A DNA stretch of 64,000 bases. Source: Mesorhizobium sangaii. GTDB taxonomy: Bacteria > Pseudomonadota > Alphaproteobacteria > Rhizobiales > Rhizobiaceae. This document shows positions 55,204 to 63,189 of this stretch, piece after piece (the stretch's first letter is position 1; each line of letters begins with the position of its first letter). The position numbers and the translations under genes are program-made. The stretch is taken from contig NZ_JACHEF010000002.1 of the NCBI RefSeq assembly GCF_014207355.1, forward strand, positions 682,001-746,000, given 5' to 3'. The notes under the pieces were generated by a model. That model was not told the DNA's origin. It saw only the letters and a program-made list of their open reading frames with translations, and ran no database searches.

Positions 55204-56331
55204 ATGGAGACTTTCTTGGCTGAGCGGCGCTCCCCCTTCTACAGCAGCATCGTCGGGCTGGGCGCGACCATGGGTCGGGTCGGTGGCGATTTCATCTCGG
55301 CCAAGACTTATTCCGGCATTGCCGACGAGCACCTGAACACCCGCAGGAATGTCGGCGTGCAGGATCTCAGCACCATGGGCAAGATGGACATCAAGGGGCC
55401 GGACGCCGAGGCGCTGGTCAACTATGTCATCGTCAATGACGCCGCGGCGATGAAGCCCGGCCAGGTCCGCTATTCCACCGTCTGCCGCGAGGATGGCGGC
55501 ATCATGGACGACCTTACCGTGTTCCGGCTGGCGCCGGAGCATTTCATGCTGGTGACCGGCTCGGTCAATCGCCTCAAGATGCTGCCGTGGCTTTTGCATC
55601 ATGCGCAGGGGCGCAAGGCCTATGTCACCGACATCACCGCGGCCATCGCCTTCCCGACCATCCAGGGGCCGCGCTCGCGCGACCTGCTGAAGGCGCTTGT
55701 CGCGGAAGCCGATCTGGACCGGCTCAAGCGCTGGTCGTTCGCCTCAGGGCGCATTGGTGAGACGAAGATACTGATCTCGCGCACCGGCGTGACCGGCGAA
55801 CTCGGCTTCGAACTGTTCGTGCCGGCCGACGAAGCGATATCGGTCTGGAACGCGTTGATGACAGCCGGCCGTGACTTTGGCCTGAAACCTTATGGCGTGC
55901 TGGCGATGTTCACGCTCGGATTGGAAAAGGCCTATCCGGCGCATGGCATCGACATGGACGAGAGTCGCACGCCGTTCCATGTCGGCCTCGACCGCTGGAT
56001 CAAGTTCGACAAGGGCGATTTCGTCGGCCGCGAAGCGCTGCTCAAGGTCCGCGACAAGGGCCTCGACGAGCAGTGGGTCGGGCTGATCCTCGACGGCGAC
56101 AGGCCGGCGGCGACCGACGCCAGGGTGCTGGCCGATGGCGAGGACGTCGGCATCGTCACCTACGCCGACCACGGCTATTCCCTCGGCAAGGTGCTGGCGA
56201 CCGCGCATCTGCGGCTGCCGTTCACCGCCGTCGGCACCGAACTCGGCATCGACATCGACGGCAAGCCGACCCGCGCGGTCGTCGCGCCAATCCCGTTCTT
56301 CGACCCTGAGGGGGTGAGGCTGAGGGGCTAG
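55204..56331 (+). CDS. GcvT-like aminomethyltransferase family protein
   Basis: A 375-residue protein of the glycine-cleavage T/dimethylglycine oxidase C-terminal family, which transfers one-carbon units to tetrahydrofolate. Visible blocks are GVQDLSTMGKMDIKGPDAE, REDGGIMDDLTVFRL, ISRTGVTGELGFELFVP and KAYPAHGIDMDESRTPFHVGLDRWIKFDKGDFVGREAL. No other glycine-cleavage genes are near, so it is more likely part of degradation of an N-methyl compound. The ATG at 55204 has no ribosome site; a TTG at 55216 is preceded by GGAG at a good distance and may be the true start. Confidence 0.88.
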   Translation: METFLAERRSPFYSSIVGLGATMGRVGGDFISAKTYSGIADEHLNTRRNVGVQDLSTMGKMDIKGPDAEALVNYVIVNDAAAMKPGQVRYSTVCREDGGIMDDLTVFRLAPEHFMLVTGSVNRLKMLPWLLHHAQGRKAYVTDITAAIAFPTIQGPRSRDLLKALVAEADLDRLKRWSFASGRIGETKILISRTGVTGELGFELFVPADEAISVWNALMTAGRDFGLKPYGVLAMFTLGLEKAYPAHGIDMDESRTPFHVGLDRWIKFDKGDFVGREALLKVRDKGLDEQWVGLILDGDRPAATDARVLADGEDVGIVTYADHGYSLGKVLATAHLRLPFTAVGTELGIDIDGKPTRAVVAPIPFFDPEGVRLRG

Positions 56332-56410
56332 CGCGGCTTGTTCCGGAAATCGCTTTGGGCTTTCCTTTTGGGTTAGGGAATGAACGGGTATCCCTGCGGA
56401 AGGCCGACAT

Positions 56411-58315
56411 TCATCCATCGGGTATGCCGACGGCAAGCAGATCTCTCCGAAGGCCCTCCAGGATTTTTGGGTTGCGGTACGGATCGATCAAGATGGTGCT
56501 TACAGTCGCACCGGGCCTTGCCGCCAGACACTGCCTAGCTGCGTGAGCGGCGAGTTGCTCGTCGCCCATTCTCAAATGACAGACCGCCAGAAACGCATAG
56601 GCCCAAAATGCATAGGCATTGAGATTCCGGTACGAGGCTATCGCCTCAGGATACCGTCCGAGAATCAGAAGAACTTGTCCGCGTAGATCCCAGAACCAAT
56701 CGTAATTTAGGGGATCACGGGCGATGCAGACGTCCAGATCGGACAAAGCTTCTTCATGCCGACCGAGATAGCTCCAGCACAAGCCCCGTATCGCCCTTGC
56801 CCGGGTTTCGTTCGGGTTGAGGTTCACACCCTGCTCGAGATGCAGCAGCGCCTCCTCTAACTGTCCCATGAAGATGAGCGTGTGACCCACCGCTATATGG
56901 CTCCATGCCTCTTTCGGCCCAAGCTTTAGAGCGCGGCGAGCATGGACAAGCGCGATCTTGAGCGTGTTCCCGTCCCCCTCAAGCAGCCATTTGCTTGTGA
57001 GTACAGTCGCCATCATTGCATGGATGGTAGCGACATTCGGGTCGAGCTCGATCGCCCTGGCAAGATAGGGCTCTGCTTCCAGAGTCGTGTCATAGCGAAC
57101 CATCCGAACGCGAGCCTGAAGATACAGATCGTAGGCATCGAGCTGGGTGATCGGAAGGCGCCGTATCTTCTCCACACCCGAAGTTCTGATTGTGCCGACG
57201 ACGGTGATAGCGACACTTCTGGCGATCTCCTCCTGGAGCTCAAAAATATCTGTCAGCTCCCGATCGAATCGATCGGCCCAGATTTGATTGCCGGATCTGG
57301 CCTCTATGAGTTGCGACGAGATCCTGACCCTGTCGCCGGCACGGCGAATGCTACCCCGAAGCAGGTAGTCGACGGACAACTGCTTCGCGATGGTGACGGC
57401 ATCGACAATCTTTCCCTTGAACACAAAGGAGGAATTGCGGGCTATGAGATGAAGTTCGCCGAATCGCCCCAGTTCGGTGATGATGTCCTCGGTGACCCCG
57501 TCGCTGAAATATTCCTGGCTGGGGTCGCTGCTCATATTCTCGAATGCAAGAACGGCAACGACTGGCCCGCGGCTTGATGCGCCACCGGTCTGCGGTCTGG
57601 GCGTCTCGTCCATGCTCCTGCGCAATAGCCGAAGCTCGTCACCTGGCTCCAGGTTCAGCTCGCGCTTAAGCAACAGCTTGCACGCCTCATACTGCTTGAT
57701 GGCGAGCGCAGCCTGACCCGAGGCGATATGCGCCCGCATCAGCGCGGCATGCGACGGCTCCCGCAGCGGATCAAGTGCAACCAGCCGTTCGGAAATAGCA
57801 ACGCGCTCGGCACCTCTCACCGATTCAGCCAAAACTTGGAACACATCGATTGCGCGCGAGGACAGGTCGGCACGGACTTCGCGCAGCCAATCCTCGAAAA
57901 CGTTGTCGGACGTGCTCAACCCATCAAGAAAAGGTCCGGCATAGAGGGTGGCTGCCCGCCGAAGCTCGGCCGCATCACGGCTCGCGGATGCAGCGACGAA
58001 TTCAGTTACGTCGATGGTGAACAATTTCGGATTGAGCGCGACGCGATCCCCCACCAGGACCAAGGCGTCTGCTCCCAACCCGGCAAGATCCTTGCGGATA
58101 GCAGCCAGGGCCTGCCGCAGGCTGTTTCTCGCCTGCTCCTCACCTCGATCGCTCCACAGAAGAGCAGCCAGCTTGTGACGCGTCACTTCCTGGTTCGGCG
58201 CTACGGAGAGAATGCCCAGAAGTGCTCTATTCTTCTTGGCGGGCATCTCCAAGGGTTTCCCCTGCGGCGACGTCAGGTAAAAACCACCCAGGAGATCGAG
58301 CCGCGCCGGGCTCAT
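56411..58315 (-). CDS. SARP/BTAD-type transcriptional regulator with TolB-like and TPR regions
   Basis: A 634-residue soluble regulator. Residues 1-105 resemble an OmpR-type DNA-binding domain (RLDLLGGFYLTSPQGKPLEMP, RHKLAALLWSDRGEEQARNSLRQALAAIRKDL), and about 106-240 the bacterial transcriptional activation domain with QYEACKLLLKRELNLEPGDELRLL. Residues 250-390 match the TolB-like/adenylate-cyclase-associated segment (VAVLAFENMSSDPSQEYFSDGVTEDI). About 395-620 are TPR-like helices. The ligand is unknown. It is divergent from a 68-residue protein gene with 117 bp between. Codons are clearly less G/C-biased than in flanking genes. Confidence 0.85.
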   Translation of the reverse strand: MSPARLDLLGGFYLTSPQGKPLEMPAKKNRALLGILSVAPNQEVTRHKLAALLWSDRGEEQARNSLRQALAAIRKDLAGLGADALVLVGDRVALNPKLFTIDVTEFVAASASRDAAELRRAATLYAGPFLDGLSTSDNVFEDWLREVRADLSSRAIDVFQVLAESVRGAERVAISERLVALDPLREPSHAALMRAHIASGQAALAIKQYEACKLLLKRELNLEPGDELRLLRRSMDETPRPQTGGASSRGPVVAVLAFENMSSDPSQEYFSDGVTEDIITELGRFGELHLIARNSSFVFKGKIVDAVTIAKQLSVDYLLRGSIRRAGDRVRISSQLIEARSGNQIWADRFDRELTDIFELQEEIARSVAITVVGTIRTSGVEKIRRLPITQLDAYDLYLQARVRMVRYDTTLEAEPYLARAIELDPNVATIHAMMATVLTSKWLLEGDGNTLKIALVHARRALKLGPKEAWSHIAVGHTLIFMGQLEEALLHLEQGVNLNPNETRARAIRGLCWSYLGRHEEALSDLDVCIARDPLNYDWFWDLRGQVLLILGRYPEAIASYRNLNAYAFWAYAFLAVCHLRMGDEQLAAHAARQCLAARPGATVSTILIDPYRNPKILEGLRRDLLAVGIPDG

Positions 58316-58389
58316 CGCGATATACTCTGAATTTCTGCTTCTTTCGCGATATTCACGAGCTTTTCACAGGCATCTCACGCCCCGCATCC

Positions 58390-58423
58390 GATGTTGCCTC
58401 TCGCAACTAACAACATCCGAGAG
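58390..58423. promoter_or_regulatory. Interleaved inverted repeats before the small protein gene
   Basis: GATGTTG (58390-58396) pairs with CAACATC (58411-58417), and CTCTCG (58398-58403) with CGAGAG (58418-58423). They lie 10-43 bp before the small-protein ATG and about 75-108 bp from the divergent regulator start. A candidate operator for that regulator or an mRNA structure. Confidence 0.45.
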
Positions 58424-58432
58424 AAAACTCCA

Positions 58433-58639
58433 ATGTCCATCATCGCAGATGTTTTGGGAAAGGCAGGTGAAACGCTCGCGAACGAACTGCCGAAGTGGCG
58501 TAAGGTCAACCTTGGCCGATTTTTGTACAGCATAGCAGCGGCATATGCCTCTGCCACCTGGAAGGCCTACGGGGCGGCTACTGGCATTGGTGCGAAAAGT
58601 CCTGGACGTCAACCCGACGACGACGTCGGCAACTACTGA
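58433..58639 (+). CDS. Small orphan protein divergent from the SARP-like regulator
   Basis: A 68-residue protein I do not recognise: MSIIADVLGKAGETLANELP, a basic WRKVNLGRFLY segment, an Ala/Tyr-rich helix (SIAAAYASATWKAYGAAT), then a Gly/Pro tail ending DDDVGNY. It is too polar for a clear transmembrane helix and has no signal peptide or Cys. The ATG at 58433 is preferred over one at 58391, which lies inside the inverted repeats. Its divergent position next to an activator-type regulator makes it a likely target. It could be a regulator partner or a peptide precursor, but nothing in the sequence decides this. Confidence 0.55.
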   Translation: MSIIADVLGKAGETLANELPKWRKVNLGRFLYSIAAAYASATWKAYGAATGIGAKSPGRQPDDDVGNY

Positions 58640-58757
58640 ACTTCTTCATCCCAACGCCGCGACGCGGACCTCGTCCATGATCGTCGGGCCTTGTGGTTCA
58701 GAAGCACGCTACAGGCTCGTATGGAAGACAATTTCGCCCAGATCGTCGGCCCAGTCC

Positions 58758-59414
58758 TCACCCTCGCCGATCAAGCCTTGCCACCAGCCGGTCACCGGCC
58801 CACTGGATGCCGCAGACCAGGATGATTAGCACGATCACCACGGCTATCATGACGCTGGTTTCAAAACGCTGGTAGCCGTAGCGGATGGCGAGATCGCCAA
58901 GCCCGCCGGCACCGATGGCGCCGGCCATCGCCGAGGCGCCGATCAGCGTCACCAGTGTCACCGTGAAACCGGCGACGATGCCGGGCAGGGCTTCGGGCAC
59001 CAGCACCTCGCGAATGATCGTCCAGCGATTGCCGCCCATGGCGCGCGCCGCTTCGATCAGCCCGCGGTCGACTTCGCGTAGCGACACTTCGGCGATGCGC
59101 GCATAATAGGGCGTGGCGGCGATCGACAGCGGCACGATGGCCGCCCAGGTGCCGATCGAGGTCCCGACGATCAGTCGCGTCACCGGGATCAGCGCCACCA
59201 GAAGGATGATGAACGGCACCGAGCGAAAGCCGTTGATAACGGCGCCGAGCGCGCGGTTCACCCACGGGCTTTCGGCAATGCCGCCGCGTTCGGTAGCAAT
59301 CAACGCCAGCCCGAGCGGCAAGCCGAACACCAGCGAGATCAGGCCGGAAGCGGCCGTCATCAGCACGGTTTCCCAGATCGAACGCAGCAGAAGCTCAAAC
59401 AGGATTGGCGACAT
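58758..59414 (-). CDS. metI: Methionine ABC transporter permease
   Basis: A 218-residue permease with five predicted membrane segments. The start ILFELLLRSIWETVLMTAASGLISLVFGLPLG, the ALIPVTRLIVGTSIGTWAAIVPLSIAA block, and the coupling loop EAARAMGGNRWTIIREVLVPEALPGI identify MetI. The start ATG lies inside the end of metN (20-bp overlap). With metN and metQ it imports D/L-methionine. Confidence 0.95.
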   Translation of the reverse strand: MSPILFELLLRSIWETVLMTAASGLISLVFGLPLGLALIATERGGIAESPWVNRALGAVINGFRSVPFIILLVALIPVTRLIVGTSIGTWAAIVPLSIAATPYYARIAEVSLREVDRGLIEAARAMGGNRWTIIREVLVPEALPGIVAGFTVTLVTLIGASAMAGAIGAGGLGDLAIRYGYQRFETSVMIAVVIVLIILVCGIQWAGDRLVARLDRRG

Positions 59415-60483
59415 GGCCAAGCACCTCCACCCGCGCCTGGCGGGCCTTCAGGAATGTGATGACGGCGGCGAGATGATTTGCATCGCTGCCGGGAACAGAA
59501 AGGAACAGTGTGCCGACGGGCTGCTGCTGGATGTGGTCGATGCCGCCATGGACGAGACGGAAGGGGCCTGGAACGGCGGTGGCGAGATCGGACAGCAATG
59601 GGCCTCGAGCCGCCTCGCCGGCCACGTCGACGCGCAGGAGCGTCTCCGTGCCGGCCGACGGCAGCAGCCGGGCGGCGAGTTCGGCCGGCAGTTGCGGCCG
59701 GATGGCGCCCAGCAGGCTGCGCGTGATCTCCGAGCGCGGCTCGGCAAACACCGACCACACCGGTCCTTCCTCGACGATGCGTCCGGCATCGATCACCGCC
59801 ACCCGGTCGGCGATCGAGCGGATCACCTCCATCTCGTGGGTGATCAGCAGGATGGTCAGCCCAAGTTGCCGGTTGATGTCTTTCAGCAGAGCGAGGATGG
59901 AGCGTGTCGTCTCAGGGTCGAGTGCCGAAGTGGCTTCGTCCGACAGCAGCAGCGCCGGCCGCGCCGCAAGCGCCCGGGCGATGCCGACGCGCTGCTTCTG
60001 GCCGCCCGACAGCGACGCCGGATAGGCCTTGGCTTTCTCCGACAGGCCGACAAGGTCGAGCAGTTCGGCAGCGCGCTGCAACCGCTCGGCCTTTGGCCGG
60101 CCCTCGATCTTCAGCGGCAGCGCCACATTGTCCTCGACCGTCTTGGCCGACAAAAGGTTGAAGTGCTGGAAGATCATGCCGATGCGCCGCCGCAGTGGCT
60201 GCAGATCGCGCTCGCCAAGTCGGCTGATCTCGCGGCCCTCGATGAACACCTCGCCGGAATCGGGCCGCTCCAGCCCGTTCAGGCAGCGGATCAGCGTCGA
60301 TTTGCCGGCGCCGCTGCGGCCGATGATGCCGAGGATCTCGCCCTTGCGCACCGTCAGAGAGACGCCATCGAGTGCCGCCGTGACGCCAAAACGGCGCTTC
60401 AGGTCGACAAGACGCACCACGTCCTGCGGTGTTGCACGTGGCTGGTCCGTGGCCTCGGCGGGTGCGGCAAAACGCTGGTTCAT
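59395..60483 (-). CDS. metN: Methionine ABC transporter ATPase
   Basis: A 362-residue ATPase. It has GRSGAGKSTLIRCLNGLERPDSG (Walker A), QHFNLLSAKTVEDNVALPL, LSGGQKQRVGIARALA (signature), and LLLSDEATSALDPETTRSIL with the D-loop. The C-terminal NIL domain that senses methionine in homologues covers about residues 275-355. It overlaps metI and lies 88 bp after metQ. The order metQ-metN-metI differs from the E. coli metNIQ order. Confidence 0.95.
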   Translation of the reverse strand: MNQRFAAPAEATDQPRATPQDVVRLVDLKRRFGVTAALDGVSLTVRKGEILGIIGRSGAGKSTLIRCLNGLERPDSGEVFIEGREISRLGERDLQPLRRRIGMIFQHFNLLSAKTVEDNVALPLKIEGRPKAERLQRAAELLDLVGLSEKAKAYPASLSGGQKQRVGIARALAARPALLLSDEATSALDPETTRSILALLKDINRQLGLTILLITHEMEVIRSIADRVAVIDAGRIVEEGPVWSVFAEPRSEITRSLLGAIRPQLPAELAARLLPSAGTETLLRVDVAGEAARGPLLSDLATAVPGPFRLVHGGIDHIQQQPVGTLFLSVPGSDANHLAAVITFLKARQARVEVLGHVANPV

Positions 60484-60571
60484 GCGCGGATCCCTAAGAA
60501 TGCGATTGCGGCCCGCGCGTTGCGCGGACCGCTTTCTCCGTCAAAGCAAGGCAGTATGCGCCGGCATCTCC

Positions 60572-61426
60572 CTAGTAGGCGCTGAGGCCGGTGCCTTTGT
60601 AGACCTTGTCGAACTCGGCCTTCACCGCCTCGTTCTGATAGGACGCCACCAGCGTCTTCACCCAGGCCTCGTTCTCATTGCCGACCTTCACCGCGATGAA
60701 GTTGCGGTAGGGATTGTCGGCGATGGGCTCCTGCGCTATGCGGTTTTCCGGCGTCAGGCCGCTTTTCAACGCCCAGTCGGTGTTGACCACGGCGGCGTCG
60801 AGGTCCTCGACCGAACGGCCGACGATGCCGGCGTCGAGCTCCTTGATCACCACCTTCTTGGCATTCTCGGCGATGTCGGCGGTGGTGGCCAGAATGCCGG
60901 TTCCGTCCTTCAGCTTGATCACGCCCTCGTTCTGCAGCACTCGCAGCGCCCGGCCTTCGTTGGACGGATCGTTCGGCACGCCGATGACCGCGCCTTCGGG
61001 CAGGTCGGCGACCTTGGGGTACTTCTTGGAGTAGAGGCCGATCGGCCAGACGCCGGTGTAGCCGACGCCGACGATGTGGTAGCCCTGTGTCTTGATCTGA
61101 TTGTCGAGATAGGGCTGGTGCTGAAAGGCGTTGGCGTCGATTTCGCCACGCTCGAGCGCCTCGTTGGGCTGGGTATAGTCGTTGAACACCACGGTCTCGA
61201 TCGCGAGGCCCTTTTCGGCCGCCTGCGCGACGACGACGCGCCAGACATCCTCGTCCTCGCCGCTGATGATGCCGACCTTGATTGCCTTCTTGTCCTCGGC
61301 GAACGACGCATGAGGCGCCATCAGGCTGCCGATCGCGACAGCCGACGCGAACAGCAGGGCAAGGCCACTGCGCCGGTTGAGGGTTGACCAAAGGGAAGAT
61401 GGCAAAGTGTTTTTGGAGTCAGTCAT
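60572..61426 (-). CDS. metQ: Methionine-binding protein, NlpA/MetQ family
   Basis: A 284-residue binding protein with VGIISGEDEDVWRVVVAQAAEKGLAIE, FNDYTQPNEALERGEIDANAFQHQPYLDNQ and GVPNDPSNEGRAL, the NlpA family hallmarks. Unlike E. coli MetQ it has no lipobox Cys; its leader (LALLFASAVAIGSLMAPHASFA) looks like a type I signal peptide, so the protein should be free in the periplasm. The ATG at 61424-61426 is preferred; another ATG 27 bp upstream is in frame. It is the first gene of the methionine uptake operon. Confidence 0.93.
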   Translation of the reverse strand: MTDSKNTLPSSLWSTLNRRSGLALLFASAVAIGSLMAPHASFAEDKKAIKVGIISGEDEDVWRVVVAQAAEKGLAIETVVFNDYTQPNEALERGEIDANAFQHQPYLDNQIKTQGYHIVGVGYTGVWPIGLYSKKYPKVADLPEGAVIGVPNDPSNEGRALRVLQNEGVIKLKDGTGILATTADIAENAKKVVIKELDAGIVGRSVEDLDAAVVNTDWALKSGLTPENRIAQEPIADNPYRNFIAVKVGNENEAWVKTLVASYQNEAVKAEFDKVYKGTGLSAY

Positions 61427-61514
61427 GATTGATCTCTGCGGTTGTGAAGTCATGGCAGCCAGGCGGATTGCCGAGCCTTGAGCACATCCTCAGAAATTCT
61501 ATCGATTTTATCAA

Positions 61515-61534
61515 AGAACGTGTTTCGCCGTTCT
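61515..61534. promoter_or_regulatory. Inverted repeat upstream of metQ
   Basis: AGAACG and CGTTCT arms around an 8-base centre, about 90 bp before the metQ ATG in A/T-richer sequence likely to hold its promoter. Possible regulator site; no SAM riboswitch pattern was recognised in the same stretch. Confidence 0.3.
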
Positions 61535-61636
61535 CGTCAAAGCCAGGAATATTCTCTCAAAATTTCTAAGAGAGTGAGCACAAGTCCCCGCCGGACCGAC
61601 CACGGCGAGCCGAGGGAGATTAGCGTGCCGCTGGTC

Positions 61637-63124
61637 TTAAAGGGCGATCCAGGCGGTCTTCAGGTCAAGATATTTGTCCAGCGCGTGCAGCGACTTGTCG
61701 CGGCCGAAGCCGGATTGCTTGACGCCGCCGAGCGGCACGGTGATGTCGGCGCCGCCATAGGTGTTGACGTGGACGACGCCGGCATTGATGGCGCGCACCA
61801 TGCGATGCGCGGTGGAGAGGTTGGCGGTCCACACCGCCGAGGCCAGTCCATAGACGGTCGAATTGGCAAGGCGCACCGCCTCCTCCTCTGTCTCGAAACG
61901 CATGACGCCGAGCACCGGCCCGAAAACCTCCTCGCGGGCAAGCTGCATCTCCTGCGTGACGTTTTCGAAGATCGTCGGCGCCATGTAGCTGCCACCGGTC
62001 TCGGCGAGTAACCGTTCGCCGCCGGTGACCAGCCGGGCGCCTTCGGCTTGCGCCCGCTCGACGAAGCCGAGATTCTTGTCCAGCTGCCCGGCGCTCGACA
62101 CCGCGCCGATGTCGCTTGAGAGGTCGAGCGGATCGCCGACCTTCAGCCGTGTGGTTGCGGAGAGAAGCTCGTCCATGAAGCGGTCATAGACAGACGCCTG
62201 GAGGAGCAGGCGCGAGCCGGCGACGCAGACCTGGCCGGAATTGCGAAAGATGCCGTTGGCCGAGACGACCGCCGCCTGCTTCAGGTCCGGAGCGTCGGCA
62301 AAGACGATGTTGGGCGACTTGCCGCCGAGTTCGAGGAAGACACGTTTCAAATTGGAACGCGCGGAATATTCGAGCAGCCTCCGGCCGACCGGCCCCGATC
62401 CGGTGAAGGCGATGGCGTCGACATCCATATGCAGGCCGAGCGCTTCACCGGTGACCGCGCCGCGCCCGGTGACGACGTTGAGCACACCAGCGGGAAGCCC
62501 GGCCTCGCTGGCCAATTCGGCCAGCCGCAGCAGCGTCAGCGAAGCGATCTCCGGCGGCTTGACCACCACGCAATTGCCGGCGGCAAGTGCGGGCGCGATC
62601 TTCCATGCGCCGATCATCAACGGAAAATTCCATGGCACGATGACGCCGACGACGCCGAGCGGCTCCTTGTGGATCAGCCCGAGCACGTTGTCGGCCGTCG
62701 GCGCGATCTCGCCATAGATCTTGTCGATCGCCTCGGCATAGTAGCGGATGGTGCCTGCAGCCGAGAGCGGTTCGGCCTTGTAGGCCATGCCGATCTCGGT
62801 GCCGTTGTCGCGCACGCCAAGCACGGCCAGTTCGTCGGCATGCTTTTCGACAAGCTCGGCGAGTTTTGTCAGCACCTTCTTGCGAAAGGCGGGTGTCGAG
62901 CTCGACCACGAACCGTTCTCGAAGGCCTTGCGCGCCGACCGGACGGCACGGTCGATGTCGGCGGCATTGCCGTCGACGATGCTGGCGAAGGGCCGGCCGT
63001 CGATCGGCGATGTTACCATCAGGCTCGCTCCGCTCATGCCATCGAGTTGCAGGCCATCGATGAACAGGCGCTGCGCGCCGATCTCCGTCTTGCGCAGCGC
63101 GTCGATGGCATTTTGGCTGATCAT
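61637..63124 (-). CDS. Aldehyde dehydrogenase, PuuC-like
   Basis: A 495-residue NAD(P)-dependent ALDH. VIVPWNFPLMIGAWKIAPALAAGN, FTGSGPVGRRLLEYSA, FLELGGKSPNIVFADA (general-base Glu) and FRNSGQVCVAGSRLLLQ (nucleophilic Cys) are all intact, with EEVFGPVLGVMRF near the end. Length is normal. It lies 65 bp after an APC amino-acid/amine permease gene on the same strand. Oxidation of an aminoaldehyde from an imported amine, as in putrescine breakdown, is therefore a reasonable inference. GGGGAG precedes the ATG. Confidence 0.92.
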   Translation of the reverse strand: MISQNAIDALRKTEIGAQRLFIDGLQLDGMSGASLMVTSPIDGRPFASIVDGNAADIDRAVRSARKAFENGSWSSSTPAFRKKVLTKLAELVEKHADELAVLGVRDNGTEIGMAYKAEPLSAAGTIRYYAEAIDKIYGEIAPTADNVLGLIHKEPLGVVGVIVPWNFPLMIGAWKIAPALAAGNCVVVKPPEIASLTLLRLAELASEAGLPAGVLNVVTGRGAVTGEALGLHMDVDAIAFTGSGPVGRRLLEYSARSNLKRVFLELGGKSPNIVFADAPDLKQAAVVSANGIFRNSGQVCVAGSRLLLQASVYDRFMDELLSATTRLKVGDPLDLSSDIGAVSSAGQLDKNLGFVERAQAEGARLVTGGERLLAETGGSYMAPTIFENVTQEMQLAREEVFGPVLGVMRFETEEEAVRLANSTVYGLASAVWTANLSTAHRMVRAINAGVVHVNTYGGADITVPLGGVKQSGFGRDKSLHALDKYLDLKTAWIAL

Positions 63125-63189
63125 TGGTGACGGACTCCCCAGGAAACATGCGCTGGAGGGCGACGCGATACGTCGCCCTCTAGCTTCGC

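Noticed and set aside
61427..61640. SAM riboswitch upstream of metQ.
   Set aside because: I looked for SAM-II type conserved loops in the leader and saw only a short AGAACG/CGTTCT repeat, which does not fit.
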